DNA of 57,745 nt from a bacterium. GTDB taxonomy: Bacteria > Eremiobacterota > Eremiobacteria > Baltobacterales > Baltobacteraceae. Shown one piece after another: positions 27,121 to 36,300 of the stretch. Positions within the stretch are counted from its first letter, which is position 1; every line of letters begins with the position of its first letter. The notes below the pieces were generated by a model. It ran no database searches. It was given only the letters and a program-made list of their open reading frames with translations, and was not told the DNA's origin. A program made the position numbers and the translations under genes. The DNA lies in NCBI GenBank assembly GCA_021782295.1, contig JAJXVC010000001.1, forward strand, positions 1 through 57,745. Reading direction: 5' to 3'.

Positions 27121-27184
27121 GAATCCCTGGTAAAGAAAGGGTCAATCCGGGTAAGCCGGAGGCCCGTGAAAGCCGATAGGATTC
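27121..27184 (+). promoter_or_regulatory. Candidate structured leader that hides the ribosome-binding site of the next gene
   Basis: GAATCC (27121-27126) pairs with GGATTC (27179-27184). Inside are a TCCGG-GTAAG-CCGGA hairpin (27146-27160) and a short GGC/GCC hairpin (27161-27174), giving a three-way junction. The Shine-Dalgarno-like AGGA (27178-27181) of the gene starting at 27192 lies in the closing stem, so folding would block translation. An 8-bp direct repeat CTTGCTCG flanks the region (27104-27111 and 27184-27191). I could not match it to a known riboswitch class. Confidence 0.35.
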
Positions 27185-27191
27185 TTGCTCG

Positions 27192-30100
27192 ATGAAGCCG
27201 CTCGCAACGCGAAAAAGGGTGCTCCTACCGTTTTCTGCACTGACGCTGATTGCGGCGCTCTTCTCATTCCTCGCTCGGGGGGTCGGAGCGACCGGCTACG
27301 TTGCTCCGGAGCCCTCGCCGACGGCGATCGGCAGCGCTGCGCCGAGCTCAGCGCCGAGCCCTGCGCCGAGCCCCGCTCCGGGCCCCTCGGCGACCCCGCG
27401 TCCAAAGCCGACGAGTACCCCCCGTGCCCTGCGCGGCGGTCCGCTCGAGTTTTCGCTGAACGGCTCGCTCTCGTTCGGGCGCACCCAATCGAGCTATGCA
27501 AGCGCGGCGACGCCCGCTCCCGGGAGCGCTTCGCTGAGCAGCAACCAAACGCAGAGCGCGACCGGCGTCGGTATGCTCGCGCACCTTTTCCGCCGAGCCG
27601 GAAACACGACGCTCGACCTGCAGGTGCCCTTCACGCTCTCCACCACCGCGAGCCTCTTCGGGAGCGGGATTTTGAGCTACTCGACCCCGCGCTATGCGAT
27701 CGGCTACGGCCCGGAGAGCCTCTCGGTTCTTGGCCAGCTCGGCGTCGGCTCGACTCTGCGCGGCCTCTTCTTGAGCCTGCCCGCGAACGGAGGCGATATC
27801 ACGGCGTTTGCCGGCCCCGCGCTCTTCAACACCGGCGACAGCATTCGGCTCTACGGCGTGCGCGAACGGCGGCTCGTCGCCGGGCGCCTCTTTGAATATG
27901 GCCTCGCTATGACGCCGCCGGGGAGCGGGATCGGCTCTTCGCTCACGCTGCTCACCGGTACCGCCCAGCGTCGCGGGAACGCCTCGGTCGTCCTCGAGGC
28001 CGCGCTGCAGCGCCTCAAAGCGTCGACGCAGAATCCGGGTGGGGCTGGAATCGCCGCGCAGGCACGGATCGATTGGGGAAAACCGACCGGGCTCTGGACG
28101 CTCGCGATGCGGACGATTCCGAACGACTTCATCGCGTTTGGAACCGGGCAATTACAGGGCGACCGCCTCTTCGATATTAGCCATATCGCGCAGTCGCGGA
28201 ACGGAACGAGTACCTTCGATCTCGCCTTCGAACATTCGCTGCTCAACGGCGAGATCACCACGCAACGACGGACGTCTTACATTCTTAGCGGCCAGATCTC
28301 GCAGCATCTCGGTTACTCGCTGAACTTTTTCGATCAGGCGCTCGGCGGGAGCGCCGGGAGCCAGTGGAATGGTACCGCCGGCGGCCAGCTTTCGTTCTCG
28401 GGGCGGATGGGCTTCATGAGCCTCTCCGAGCAACTCGGACGCTACACGAGCATCGCCGCAGCACCGACCGGCACCGCGCAGACTGCAGTACAAACCCAAT
28501 TGCGGCTTGGTGCTTTCGCGCTCTCGCTCACCGATCAGGAACTGCGCACCGCAGGCGGGCTTACCGGTCTCGGGCATCAGGGAAGCTTCGGCGCCCAGTT
28601 GGGGCGCACGAGCGGCAAGACCACGATCTCGCTGAATTTTCTACGCATGCTCACGCAGAATTCGATCTCCGATGCAATCTCGCGCATCCCGACGATCAGC
28701 GTCACCCGGCAGATCTCGCCGGCCTTCTCGCTCACCGCTTCCTATGGAACCGAATCGCTCGTCGATCGCTTGAACCCCGAGGTCGATGGGCACTCGCGTA
28801 TCTTCAACCTGCAAGTGAACGCTCCGTTTGTTTTCGGTAGCGGAGCACTCGTGCAAGGGCGCGTCGATCCACGTTTACCCGCGACGATCGGCGGACGCGT
28901 GACGCTCGACTCAGGATCGGCGGCGACCTATCTTGTCGGCTCGGGAACCTACGGCGTCGCAAATGCGATGGTCGTACTCGACGGACGCTACGTGCAGCGC
29001 ACCGACCTCAACGGCAACTATCAATTCAGCTTCGTCGCCCCCGGGCAACACCAAATCCGCTTGGAGACCTCCTCGCTGCCGCGCGGACTCACCGCCGATT
29101 CTCCGGTGGTCACGCTGACGGTGCAGGGTGGGCAGTACGCACAGATTGGTTTTCTCGTCGGAGATTTCGGCGGTATCTCCGGCCATGTGTACGGGATCAG
29201 TCGCGACGGCGAACGCGTGCCGCTTCCCAACGTACTCGTCCGCGTCGATAGCGGCGCGTACTCGCAGACCGATTCGAGCGGCGCATACGGCTTCGGACGG
29301 TTGAGCCCCGGCGAGCATACCGTCTCGGTACTTGAAAACTCCGTGCCCGCCTACGCGACATTCTCGAAGAAAGAACTCTCCCGGAAGGTCAACGTGCTTC
29401 GCGGGCAATTGACGCACGCAACCTTTACCGCCGAGCCGCTCGGTTCGATCTCCGGCTACGTCCTCTACGGAAAAGGCGTTCCGAAGCCGTACGTCGTCGG
29501 GGATGGCGTGCTCAATGCCTACGTCGTCGCTGAGCCCGGGAACGAAGCCGCAATCGCCAACGACGACGGTTCGTTCGTGCTCGACGATCTGACGCCGGGC
29601 ACCTATACGCTCTCGATCGATCCTGAGACCGTCGCCGACGGCCTCGGGCAGGTCAGTTCCGATCTGACGATCTCGTTAAAAGCGCGCGAGCGCTACAAAG
29701 GCGCGATCTTCAAGGTTGCGCGGAAGAAAAAGAAAGTGCTCTTTACGTTCTTCGGGAATGCGGGTGCAGCCGCGCCGAGCGTGGCGCCGAGCCTCAGCAT
29801 CTCCGAACCGCGCCTGCCGCCCGGTGGTGCGGCGGAGGTGAGCGCAGCGGCTCCCGCCGACGCGGGGCTCTCGGTCATCGCCTTCGGGCATACCGAGCGT
29901 TTGAAGTACGACGCGGCGCGCAAACGCTGGCGTGGGGAAATCGTGGTGCCGATAGGCGCGCGCGCCGGTCGCGCTGAAGTGCGCGCGAGGGCGGCAACGG
30001 GACGTGCGCCGCTTTCGGCCGAGATTACCGTCGACCCGCGGCTGCCGATCGCGATCCTCTCGGCGAGTCCGGCACAGGCGAAGATCGGGGAGTACGTGAC

Positions 30101-30287
30101 CGTGCGGGCGCGCTTCCTCGCCGACGTGCGTCCGGGCGACCGCATTCTCTGGGCCGACGGGCAGAAGAGCGTGCTCGGGAAGCCGCTCGTCGGGCGGCTC
30201 TTCGCCTTTACGCTGAAGCTCAGCGCCCGCCCGATGGTCGGGACATTGGTGACCGCGCACGGGCGCTTTGCAGTACGACTTCGGTAG
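27192..30287 (+). CDS. Large secreted beta-rich protein with carboxypeptidase-regulatory-like domains; candidate outer-membrane usher/assembly platform
   Basis: 1031 residues. Signal peptide (about 1-33), then a Pro/Ser/Ala-rich linker (~37-79), then ~480 residues of alternating polar/nonpolar beta-strand pattern (84-560) that could form an outer-membrane barrel. Three carboxypeptidase-regulatory-like/Cna-B-like domains follow (~575-650, 660-745, 750-835), e.g. LPNVLVRVDSGAYSQTDSSG and DDGSFVLDDLTPGTYTL, and two Ig-like domains to the end. A Lys-rich patch (ARKKKKV) sits near residue 846. Size, layout and position ahead of subunit- and chaperone-like genes resemble a fimbrial usher, but I see no classical usher motif, so this role is inference. 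It could also be a large cell-surface receptor. First gene of a co-directional cluster. Confidence 0.7.
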   Translation: MKPLATRKRVLLPFSALTLIAALFSFLARGVGATGYVAPEPSPTAIGSAAPSSAPSPAPSPAPGPSATPRPKPTSTPRALRGGPLEFSLNGSLSFGRTQSSYASAATPAPGSASLSSNQTQSATGVGMLAHLFRRAGNTTLDLQVPFTLSTTASLFGSGILSYSTPRYAIGYGPESLSVLGQLGVGSTLRGLFLSLPANGGDITAFAGPALFNTGDSIRLYGVRERRLVAGRLFEYGLAMTPPGSGIGSSLTLLTGTAQRRGNASVVLEAALQRLKASTQNPGGAGIAAQARIDWGKPTGLWTLAMRTIPNDFIAFGTGQLQGDRLFDISHIAQSRNGTSTFDLAFEHSLLNGEITTQRRTSYILSGQISQHLGYSLNFFDQALGGSAGSQWNGTAGGQLSFSGRMGFMSLSEQLGRYTSIAAAPTGTAQTAVQTQLRLGAFALSLTDQELRTAGGLTGLGHQGSFGAQLGRTSGKTTISLNFLRMLTQNSISDAISRIPTISVTRQISPAFSLTASYGTESLVDRLNPEVDGHSRIFNLQVNAPFVFGSGALVQGRVDPRLPATIGGRVTLDSGSAATYLVGSGTYGVANAMVVLDGRYVQRTDLNGNYQFSFVAPGQHQIRLETSSLPRGLTADSPVVTLTVQGGQYAQIGFLVGDFGGISGHVYGISRDGERVPLPNVLVRVDSGAYSQTDSSGAYGFGRLSPGEHTVSVLENSVPAYATFSKKELSRKVNVLRGQLTHATFTAEPLGSISGYVLYGKGVPKPYVVGDGVLNAYVVAEPGNEAAIANDDGSFVLDDLTPGTYTLSIDPETVADGLGQVSSDLTISLKARERYKGAIFKVARKKKKVLFTFFGNAGAAAPSVAPSLSISEPRLPPGGAAEVSAAAPADAGLSVIAFGHTERLKYDAARKRWRGEIVVPIGARAGRAEVRARAATGRAPLSAEITVDPRLPIAILSASPAQAKIGEYVTVRARFLADVRPGDRILWADGQKSVLGKPLVGRLFAFTLKLSARPMVGTLVTAHGRFAVRLR

Positions 30288-30312
30288 CAAATAAGATTCT
30301 TTACCGAAGTCG
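30276..30312 (+). promoter_or_regulatory. Strong hairpin between usher-like gene and major subunit-like gene
   Basis: CGACTTCGGTA (30276-30286) and TACCGAAGTCG (30302-30312) form a perfect 11-bp stem with a 15-base A/T-rich loop, overlapping the stop codon of the preceding gene. No T run follows, so it looks more like an RNA processing or stabilising element than a terminator. Together with the hairpin at 31133-31170 it brackets the gene at 30439-31107. Confidence 0.55.
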
Positions 30313-30438
30313 AGGGCATAACTTTACTACCCCTTGACCCATTTGAGAAAAGTTCCGTCAGCAGGCAACCGATACGATAAACATAAAAGTTCTCGCTCCC
30401 GCCAAGGACGGCGACTTCTCGCGCATGGTGAAAGGATC

Positions 30439-31107
30439 ATGAATACAAAACGAACTCTCGCGCTTGCCGCATTTGCAGCGCTCGTTATCTCGACGGCTCC
30501 GGCCTTCGCAGCCACTACTGGGACGGTTACCGTCAGTTGGGACACCCAAAAGATCGGGTCGATCGTGCTGACCACGCAGTATAACGGCTCGCCGCTCGGC
30601 ACGCACAATACCGGTGCCGAAACGATCTATCTGAACAACGATAGCACCGGTGCCGGCGTCTGCCAGGCTTCGGATACCGAAGCCACATCGGGAACCATTG
30701 GCTTCGGGTTAGTTACCCCGGATGCTCTCGTTTACACGGATTGCATGGAGATCAACGCACTCAATGCGGTGGTCCAGACGAACGATGTGGCCGGCTACTC
30801 GGTCACCGAAGCTGCGACCTCCGGCTATCCGGCGAGCGGCTTCCTGCTCTGCCTGCTGCCAAACGGCACCTACGCCAACAATCTCGCGGCGACAGCGTCA
30901 GCGCGCTCTGCGGCTCCGTTGATTGCAAGTACCACGGCCTGCCCCTCCGGCGACTTCGCAATGAACAGCACCGGCGGCACGCTGCTCGCAAGCTCCGCCG
31001 CGACGACCGGCACCAATCTCGGCGGTGACGTCGAATTGGCGATCGGCCCGAACGCTCCGACGGGTCCACAATCGGTCATCGTTACCTACACCCTAACCCT
31101 CAACTAG
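30439..31107 (+). CDS. Small secreted subunit-like protein (candidate major fibre subunit)
   Basis: 222 residues. Signal peptide with cleavage likely after APAFA (about residue 25). The mature protein starts with a beta-strand pattern (TVTVSWDTQKIGSIVL), has four cysteines in two possible pairs (VCQASD, YTDCME, FLLCLL, TACPSG), and ends GPQSVIVTYTLTLN. That alternating final strand recalls donor strands or the end of spore-coat-U/WxL-type domains; the family is not certain. ATG at 30439 has AAAGGA just upstream; a longer start at 30334 lacks a signal peptide. The 151-base gap before it holds a strong hairpin and no clear gene. Bracketed by hairpins, which suggests its mRNA is made or kept at a higher level. 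Confidence 0.75.
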   Translation: MNTKRTLALAAFAALVISTAPAFAATTGTVTVSWDTQKIGSIVLTTQYNGSPLGTHNTGAETIYLNNDSTGAGVCQASDTEATSGTIGFGLVTPDALVYTDCMEINALNAVVQTNDVAGYSVTEAATSGYPASGFLLCLLPNGTYANNLAATASARSAAPLIASTTACPSGDFAMNSTGGTLLASSAATTGTNLGGDVELAIGPNAPTGPQSVIVTYTLTLN

Positions 31108-31132
31108 GGAAGGTACGATCCTTGGCGCGTCA

Positions 31133-31170
31133 CGTTTCGTTGCGGGGACTCACCTCCTCGCAACGAAACG
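31133..31170 (+). promoter_or_regulatory. 16-bp hairpin between subunit and chaperone-like genes
   Basis: CGTTTCGTTGCG (31133-31144) is the exact reverse complement of CGCAACGAAACG (31159-31170). The stem extends inward by one G-T and three Watson-Crick pairs, leaving a six-base loop, 16 bp in all. The inner 3' arm contains CACCTCCT, complementary to a Shine-Dalgarno. No T run follows. It lies 25 bases after the subunit stop and 11 before the next start. Confidence 0.65.
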
Positions 31171-31180
31171 AGAGGGCACG

Positions 31181-31975
31181 ATGCTGAAACTCCGATCGCT
31201 CCGCGCGCTCGCGGCACTCACGCTCCTGATCTGGCCGATCCGTGCAAGCTCGCTCCAACTTGGGCTTGAGGTGACGCCGGGGAAACTCGAGGTTTCGATT
31301 CCCAGAGGCATGACGTACAACATACCGATCACGATTCACAACTCGGGGCTTAACTCGACGCACGTGCAGGCGACGATGGTCGACTTCACGGTGAATCAAG
31401 CGGGGAATTACGTCTTTACCAAAGTGGGCTCGCGGCCGAACTCACTGATGAAATGGGCCTCGATCCGGCCGCGCGAGTTCAACATTCAACCGAATACCTC
31501 GCAGCAAGTGCAACTGACGATCCAAGTTCCCTCGAATCACGCGCTCTCGGGCGAGTATGCCGGCATCGTCTTCTTCCAGACGCGGCCGGAGCGGAAGCCC
31601 GGACAGACCGTCGCTTTCTCGGAACGCATTGCATCGAAGATCTACGAGACGATTCCCAATACCGTCCATATCGACGGCGCGATCGTTCGGATGGCCAGTT
31701 ATCCAAATCCGCTCGGACGGATCTACCACGTACTCTTTAAAAACACCGGCAACGCACACGTCTACCTTCGCGGGCAGCTCGTCGTGCAGACGACATCAGG
31801 GAAGGTCGTCGATCAGGTAGTGATCCCCAGCAATCAACTCGTCGAACGAGACGGAATGCGCTTGCTGGAGCTTCAGGGCAAACGGCTTCCCCCGGGCGAG
31901 TATGAAGCGATCGCGACGATCGACTACAACGGAAAGACCGATACCGCAGGCGGTATCAAGTTCACGGTACGCTAG
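31181..31975 (+). CDS. Periplasmic PapD/DUF916-like chaperone-like protein
   Basis: 264 residues. Signal peptide (about 1-23, ending IRASS). The mature N-terminus LGLEVTPGKLEVSIPRG leads into two Ig-like beta domains: one ~25-130 containing NIPITIHNSG and IQPNTSQQVQLTIQVPSNHA, and one ~160-264 ending GGIKFTVR. The pattern matches PapD-type pilus chaperones and the related DUF916/WxL-interacting family. The chaperone role fits the flanking subunit-like genes. The Arg/Lys pair that anchors subunits in classical chaperones cannot be assigned by eye. GAGAGGG precedes the ATG. Co-directional with and between the candidate subunits. Confidence 0.7.
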   Translation: MLKLRSLRALAALTLLIWPIRASSLQLGLEVTPGKLEVSIPRGMTYNIPITIHNSGLNSTHVQATMVDFTVNQAGNYVFTKVGSRPNSLMKWASIRPREFNIQPNTSQQVQLTIQVPSNHALSGEYAGIVFFQTRPERKPGQTVAFSERIASKIYETIPNTVHIDGAIVRMASYPNPLGRIYHVLFKNTGNAHVYLRGQLVVQTTSGKVVDQVVIPSNQLVERDGMRLLELQGKRLPPGEYEAIATIDYNGKTDTAGGIKFTVR

Positions 31976-32035
31976 CCCGCCTTCTCGGCGCGGCGGCACG
32001 AATCGGGTTCATGGAGGATGGTAGGAGTCACCACG

Positions 32036-32701
32036 ATGGAACGCAAGGCACGGGCAAGCATACGGAGGATCACGGTCGTCGTCGCCTTGATGGCGCTCCT
32101 GCCGGTCGCCGTGCTCGCTTCGACCGCATCGACCGTCGTGACTTGGCGTACTAATGCAATCGTGAAGCTGTCGTTGACGCCGAATTACAATAGCGGCTTC
32201 GGGGCGGTGCCTGCCGTCATCGGTACGCAACCCGCGCCGACGCACGGACCGAATGCGGTGCTCGATGGCGGTTCGGTCGACTTCGGAAACATCGAGGCCG
32301 GAAAGACGTATCTTTATAAGTACGCCGTCGAACTCAACGTGACGACGAATTCATCGACCGGGTTCAATCTCTATGGCGAAGGCTCGGCGGATTTCTATAA
32401 TCTCACCGACGGATCGAGCCTGCCGATCTCGCAGACGGTCTATTATGTGCCGTCGACGGCGAGCTCCGATTCGAACACCGGGTATTCGGCGGGCGCTCCG
32501 TTCATGAAGACGAGCGGCACGGTGACGGGCGGCAGCTACTCGACGCCACCCTCGATTGCCTATACCACCTATCCATCGCCGATCGCGCAAAGCCTCGCTG
32601 CAACCGGTACTTATTATTATGACTACGAGGTGAATGTGCCGAATTCCGCGACGAATGGACATTATTACGTCTGGATCGTCTATACGGTGGTGGCAATATG
32701 A
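32036..32701 (+). CDS. Small secreted subunit-like protein 2
   Basis: 221 residues. Signal peptide after a basic start (MERKARASIRR), hydrophobic core to about residue 29. The mature N-terminus STVVTWRTNAIVKLSLTPNY resembles that of the first subunit (VTVSWDTQKIGSIVLTTQYN), and the C-terminus ends NGHYYVWIVYTVVAI, another alternating strand. No cysteines. ATG at 32036 is preferred over 32018 because AGGAG (32023-32027) is well spaced for it. Its stop overlaps the next start (ATGA). Confidence 0.7.
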   Translation: MERKARASIRRITVVVALMALLPVAVLASTASTVVTWRTNAIVKLSLTPNYNSGFGAVPAVIGTQPAPTHGPNAVLDGGSVDFGNIEAGKTYLYKYAVELNVTTNSSTGFNLYGEGSADFYNLTDGSSLPISQTVYYVPSTASSDSNTGYSAGAPFMKTSGTVTGGSYSTPPSIAYTTYPSPIAQSLAATGTYYYDYEVNVPNSATNGHYYVWIVYTVVAI

Positions 32702-33369
32702 AAAGAGTGAGCCGCACGGCACTCTTCGCAGCATTCTTGCTCTTTGCATCGGTTACGGTCGCTCTCGCGCTTTTTGTGCAACAACGCGATCAGATCGCGG
32801 TGACGATTATCGTCAACGTCACGCCGGCTCCGCGAATGGCAGCGTACGCGCCGACGGCGACGACGGCTTCGCAGATTCGAGCCGCATTCTCCCTCGATAC
32901 GCAGCATGCACTTCGCGCCGGTGCGCTCTCGCTCAATAATCTCGTTGCGCAGAACCAACAGGCCGTTCGTGTCGAAGCCTCGGTTCAGCCGAATCCTCTC
33001 GGCACGCTATTGGTGAGCAATAAAAATTCTGTGACCATCAATGCTACGGCTGGAACGACGGTCGTCGTTCCATGCGCCTATACGATTACGGTAAATACGA
33101 CAGTTACTTACTGGCAGTTGAAAGACGGCGTATATAGTGATTTTTCCGGAACGTTCCCCGGGAACGATTTGGCAAACAACACCTATATAACCACTCCTCT
33201 TCCGACAGCGACCCCGTTCTTCGTATATCTCGATGATGGCGGGCAGTTTGCTCTTCGCGAAACGAGCGCCGGCACGAAAACCTTTTGCGTCGATCTTACG
33301 CTGAGCATTCCGATCAGCGTCTCTGGGGGGACGTATAGCACCAACGCGGTCTATACGCTGTACTTCTGA
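32698..33369 (+). CDS. Small secreted subunit-like protein 3
   Basis: 223 residues. N-terminal hydrophobic segment (FAAFLLFASVTVALALFV), either a signal peptide or membrane anchor, then a beta-rich domain with two cysteines (VVPCAY, KTFCVD) and an end GGTYSTNAVYTLYF similar in pattern to the other two subunits. Starts inside the stop of the preceding gene (ATGA) and shares one base with the next start (TGATG), so tightly coupled. Likely a minor or adaptor subunit; that is inference. Confidence 0.68.
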   Translation: MKRVSRTALFAAFLLFASVTVALALFVQQRDQIAVTIIVNVTPAPRMAAYAPTATTASQIRAAFSLDTQHALRAGALSLNNLVAQNQQAVRVEASVQPNPLGTLLVSNKNSVTINATAGTTVVVPCAYTITVNTTVTYWQLKDGVYSDFSGTFPGNDLANNTYITTPLPTATPFFVYLDDGGQFALRETSAGTKTFCVDLTLSIPISVSGGTYSTNAVYTLYF

Positions 33370-36300
33370 TGAACGTGCGTCGTTTGCAGTCCTTCGCCGT
33401 CGCCGCGACCCTCGTCGCCGCTGCCGTCGCCACCGCCTTCGGGCGCGGAGTTCCGGGTGGGATCGTCCCGCACCCGACGGTGACGCCGATCGGCATTCCG
33501 ATCGTTCATACACCCCCGCCGATGATTCCGCCGCTCATCCATCCGACCGCGACGCCGCCGGCGATGCCCGGTTTCCCGCAATCGAACTCGAATGTCCGCG
33601 CTCCGGGTTCGATCGTGCCGCTCTCCGAATTGCCGCGACTCCCGCTGAAGTCGGCGATGAATACGCTGCATCCGGGGCAGCGGAGTATTCAATCCGCGAC
33701 CGGCGCGACGATTCTTCTCACCGCGAGCGGAAGTGGAAACTGCGCGATTACGGCGGGGGATAACTTTACGGTCGGTTGCACCGCCGACTGGCAGTCGTCG
33801 GGGTTGACCGGCGGTGACACGTTCCAAGATTATTACATTGCTCCGAACGTCGCCGACGGTACCGCGGGAACCGCGGTCGGCGGAGGCTACGGCGCACCGA
33901 ATGGGAACGTCCACGCGACGACGCTGAGCGTCGCCGGCGTCTATACCTTCGGCGTGCTCGATACGACGACGAACCAGTGGGTCGCGGTCATCTATATCAA
34001 CGTCGGCGTCTCCTATAACTTCGGCGTCTACCAAGATGCCTTCCACACGCAACTGATCTCGCAGTTTGCGGCCGGCTCGAGTTCGGCGGCCTATATCTAT
34101 GCGACCAATCTGACGCCCTCGGATTTCTACGTCATCTATATCGAATCGACGTCGATCAATCCGGTCTGCATTTTCTCTGCACCGGTACAATCGTCGTATG
34201 CAACCAACGGGCTCTGCCAGCCGAATCTCTCCTCGGGTGAACAGGCCCCCGGCGGCGACATCGCGGTCACCTGGACGATCAGTGCAACGCAGGCGGCGGG
34301 GACCTACTCGGTCGTGCTCTTCGACAAGACGACGAATCAGCGCGTCTCGCAGCAACAGATCTCCGTTACCGGCCCGAGCGGCGAGACGATGCTGCTCTAT
34401 CCCGACGGCACGAACGCGAACCCCTCGCCGCGCCCGCTTCCGGTGGCGACGCCGAGCACCGTCTTTGCATGGGACAGCCCGAACGATCAATCGACCTCCG
34501 GCATCGTGCAGCAAGTACTCATTGCGCCGAGCTCCAATTACGAATGGACGATCTCCGATCCCACCGGGCAGACGCTCTGGACTGCGAACGCCAATACCAG
34601 CGGAACTGCGACCAATACCTTCGAGTTCGGTACGAACGCGCTCGGGAGCGCCTATTCACCGGGCAGCTATATTCCGGCAACGTTCACGGCGCAACTCTAC
34701 GATACCATCGCAAAGAGCGTCTATGCTTCGCAGGCATTCTCGATGGTCGGCTATTACGTCTCGACCACCTTTACCGGCGGATCGATCACGCTGCGCGTAC
34801 CCGGCGGCAGCTCGCAGACGACGAACCTCATTTTCACCAATAACTCCCCGTTGCGCTTCGGGCTCTCGAATAGCGACTCGTTCTCGAAGATCGCGTTTTC
34901 GACCGGCTCCGATTTCACCGCGAACGGCAACAACGGCTACGGCGTCGATGTCGTGCTCTCCGGCTATACGCTTGCGCAGTGCGAAGCGACCTGTACCGCG
35001 ACGGTGACCGACTCCGCGGGAAATTCGTGGAGCGTGAATGATACCTGCGGCGTCAACGGCACTGGAAACGATGAGTGCTACCTCGAGGTCGATCCGACCA
35101 AGAGCAACGAATATCTTGCGCCGAACGCGACGGTGACGATTCCGAACGTCAGCTTCTCGGATGTCAACGGCGGCATCTGTCAGACCAATGGAAGTTGCCA
35201 GATGCTCACCTCGGTGCTGCCCGAGCATGGCTTAACGTGGTCGACGACGACCGCGACCGACGCCTATGCTCCGGCGTTCATCGCCGTCGGCAATACCGGC
35301 GGTACGGCATCGGCGACGCTTGCCGGTGTATACGTCAACGGCGGCTATCAGTCAACGGCAGCGGAAGATGTCGAAGCGCACTTCTTTCGGCCGAACACCG
35401 TCGACGCGCAGTACGAACGGGGTTCGCCCTACCCGATCAACCTCAACGATTTCGATATCGTAGCGTTCACGATCAAGAACTCGTCGAACAACACGGTGAG
35501 CGAGATCGGGATCGGACTCGTCGGGACCTATGCATCCTTCGGCGTCCTCGATTACTTCCAGGCCGATCCGAACCTTAATACCGCTGCGTGGAGCATCGAT
35601 CCCACCTGTTCAGGCGCCGCTCAGCCGCTTCCGCGGAAATACGTCTGCTTCCAAGATTTAAGCGGCGGCATCGGGCCCGGTAAAACCGCGACGTTCTATA
35701 TGGACGTCAACGCTGCGCCGAACGGTTTCCCGTACTCCGATTGGGCGGTGCTCTCGGCCTATCCGACGGTCTACGCGCTGACCCCCGCCACGACGGCGAC
35801 CGTTCCGGTCACGAGCGCCGGCGTCGACCAAACGGTCGATAGTCTGGCATGGGCGCAGTACTCGCTCAACTCGAGCTTGATGACGGCGTACTTCTCTCCA
35901 TCTACGGTTGGAACGAATACCACTTCGCCGGTCGACGTCGTCTTCCAGAACACTACGCTCGGTGAGGATCCCAATCCCGACTTCATCGATACGGTCGAGG
36001 TCGCCGCCTCGAACTCGCTCTCGACATCGGGGGCCCCGTCGGTCGTCTCGCCTGCGGGTTGGTCCTACATCGGCAGTCAGACCAGCGGTGCGCAGGTCTA
36101 CTGGATCTTCAGCGCCTGTAACAACGTCAACCAAACCAACGCCGTTCCCCCGACGGGAGTTCTTTCGAGCCCCGATACGCGGGCACAGCCGGAGTGCAAC
36201 ACCGCCGGGCTTGCCAATGCGCTTCCGCCGGGCGGAACGCTTACGATGTCGTTCTCGTTGCAGAATCTCAACAGCACCGGGAACGTGCCGTTCACCATCT

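Noticed and set aside
27121..27184. A c-di-GMP (GEMM-I) riboswitch between the flagellin and usher-like genes
   Set aside because: The context would fit, but the conserved GEMM core (the CGCAAAGCC segment and the tetraloop/receptor parts) is absent. Kept only as an unnamed leader structure.
30300..30328. A sigma-70 promoter TTTACC-N17-TTTACT before the first small subunit gene
   Set aside because: Only 4/6 matches in each box, and the -35 lies inside the right arm of the 30276-30312 hairpin, which explains the sequence better.
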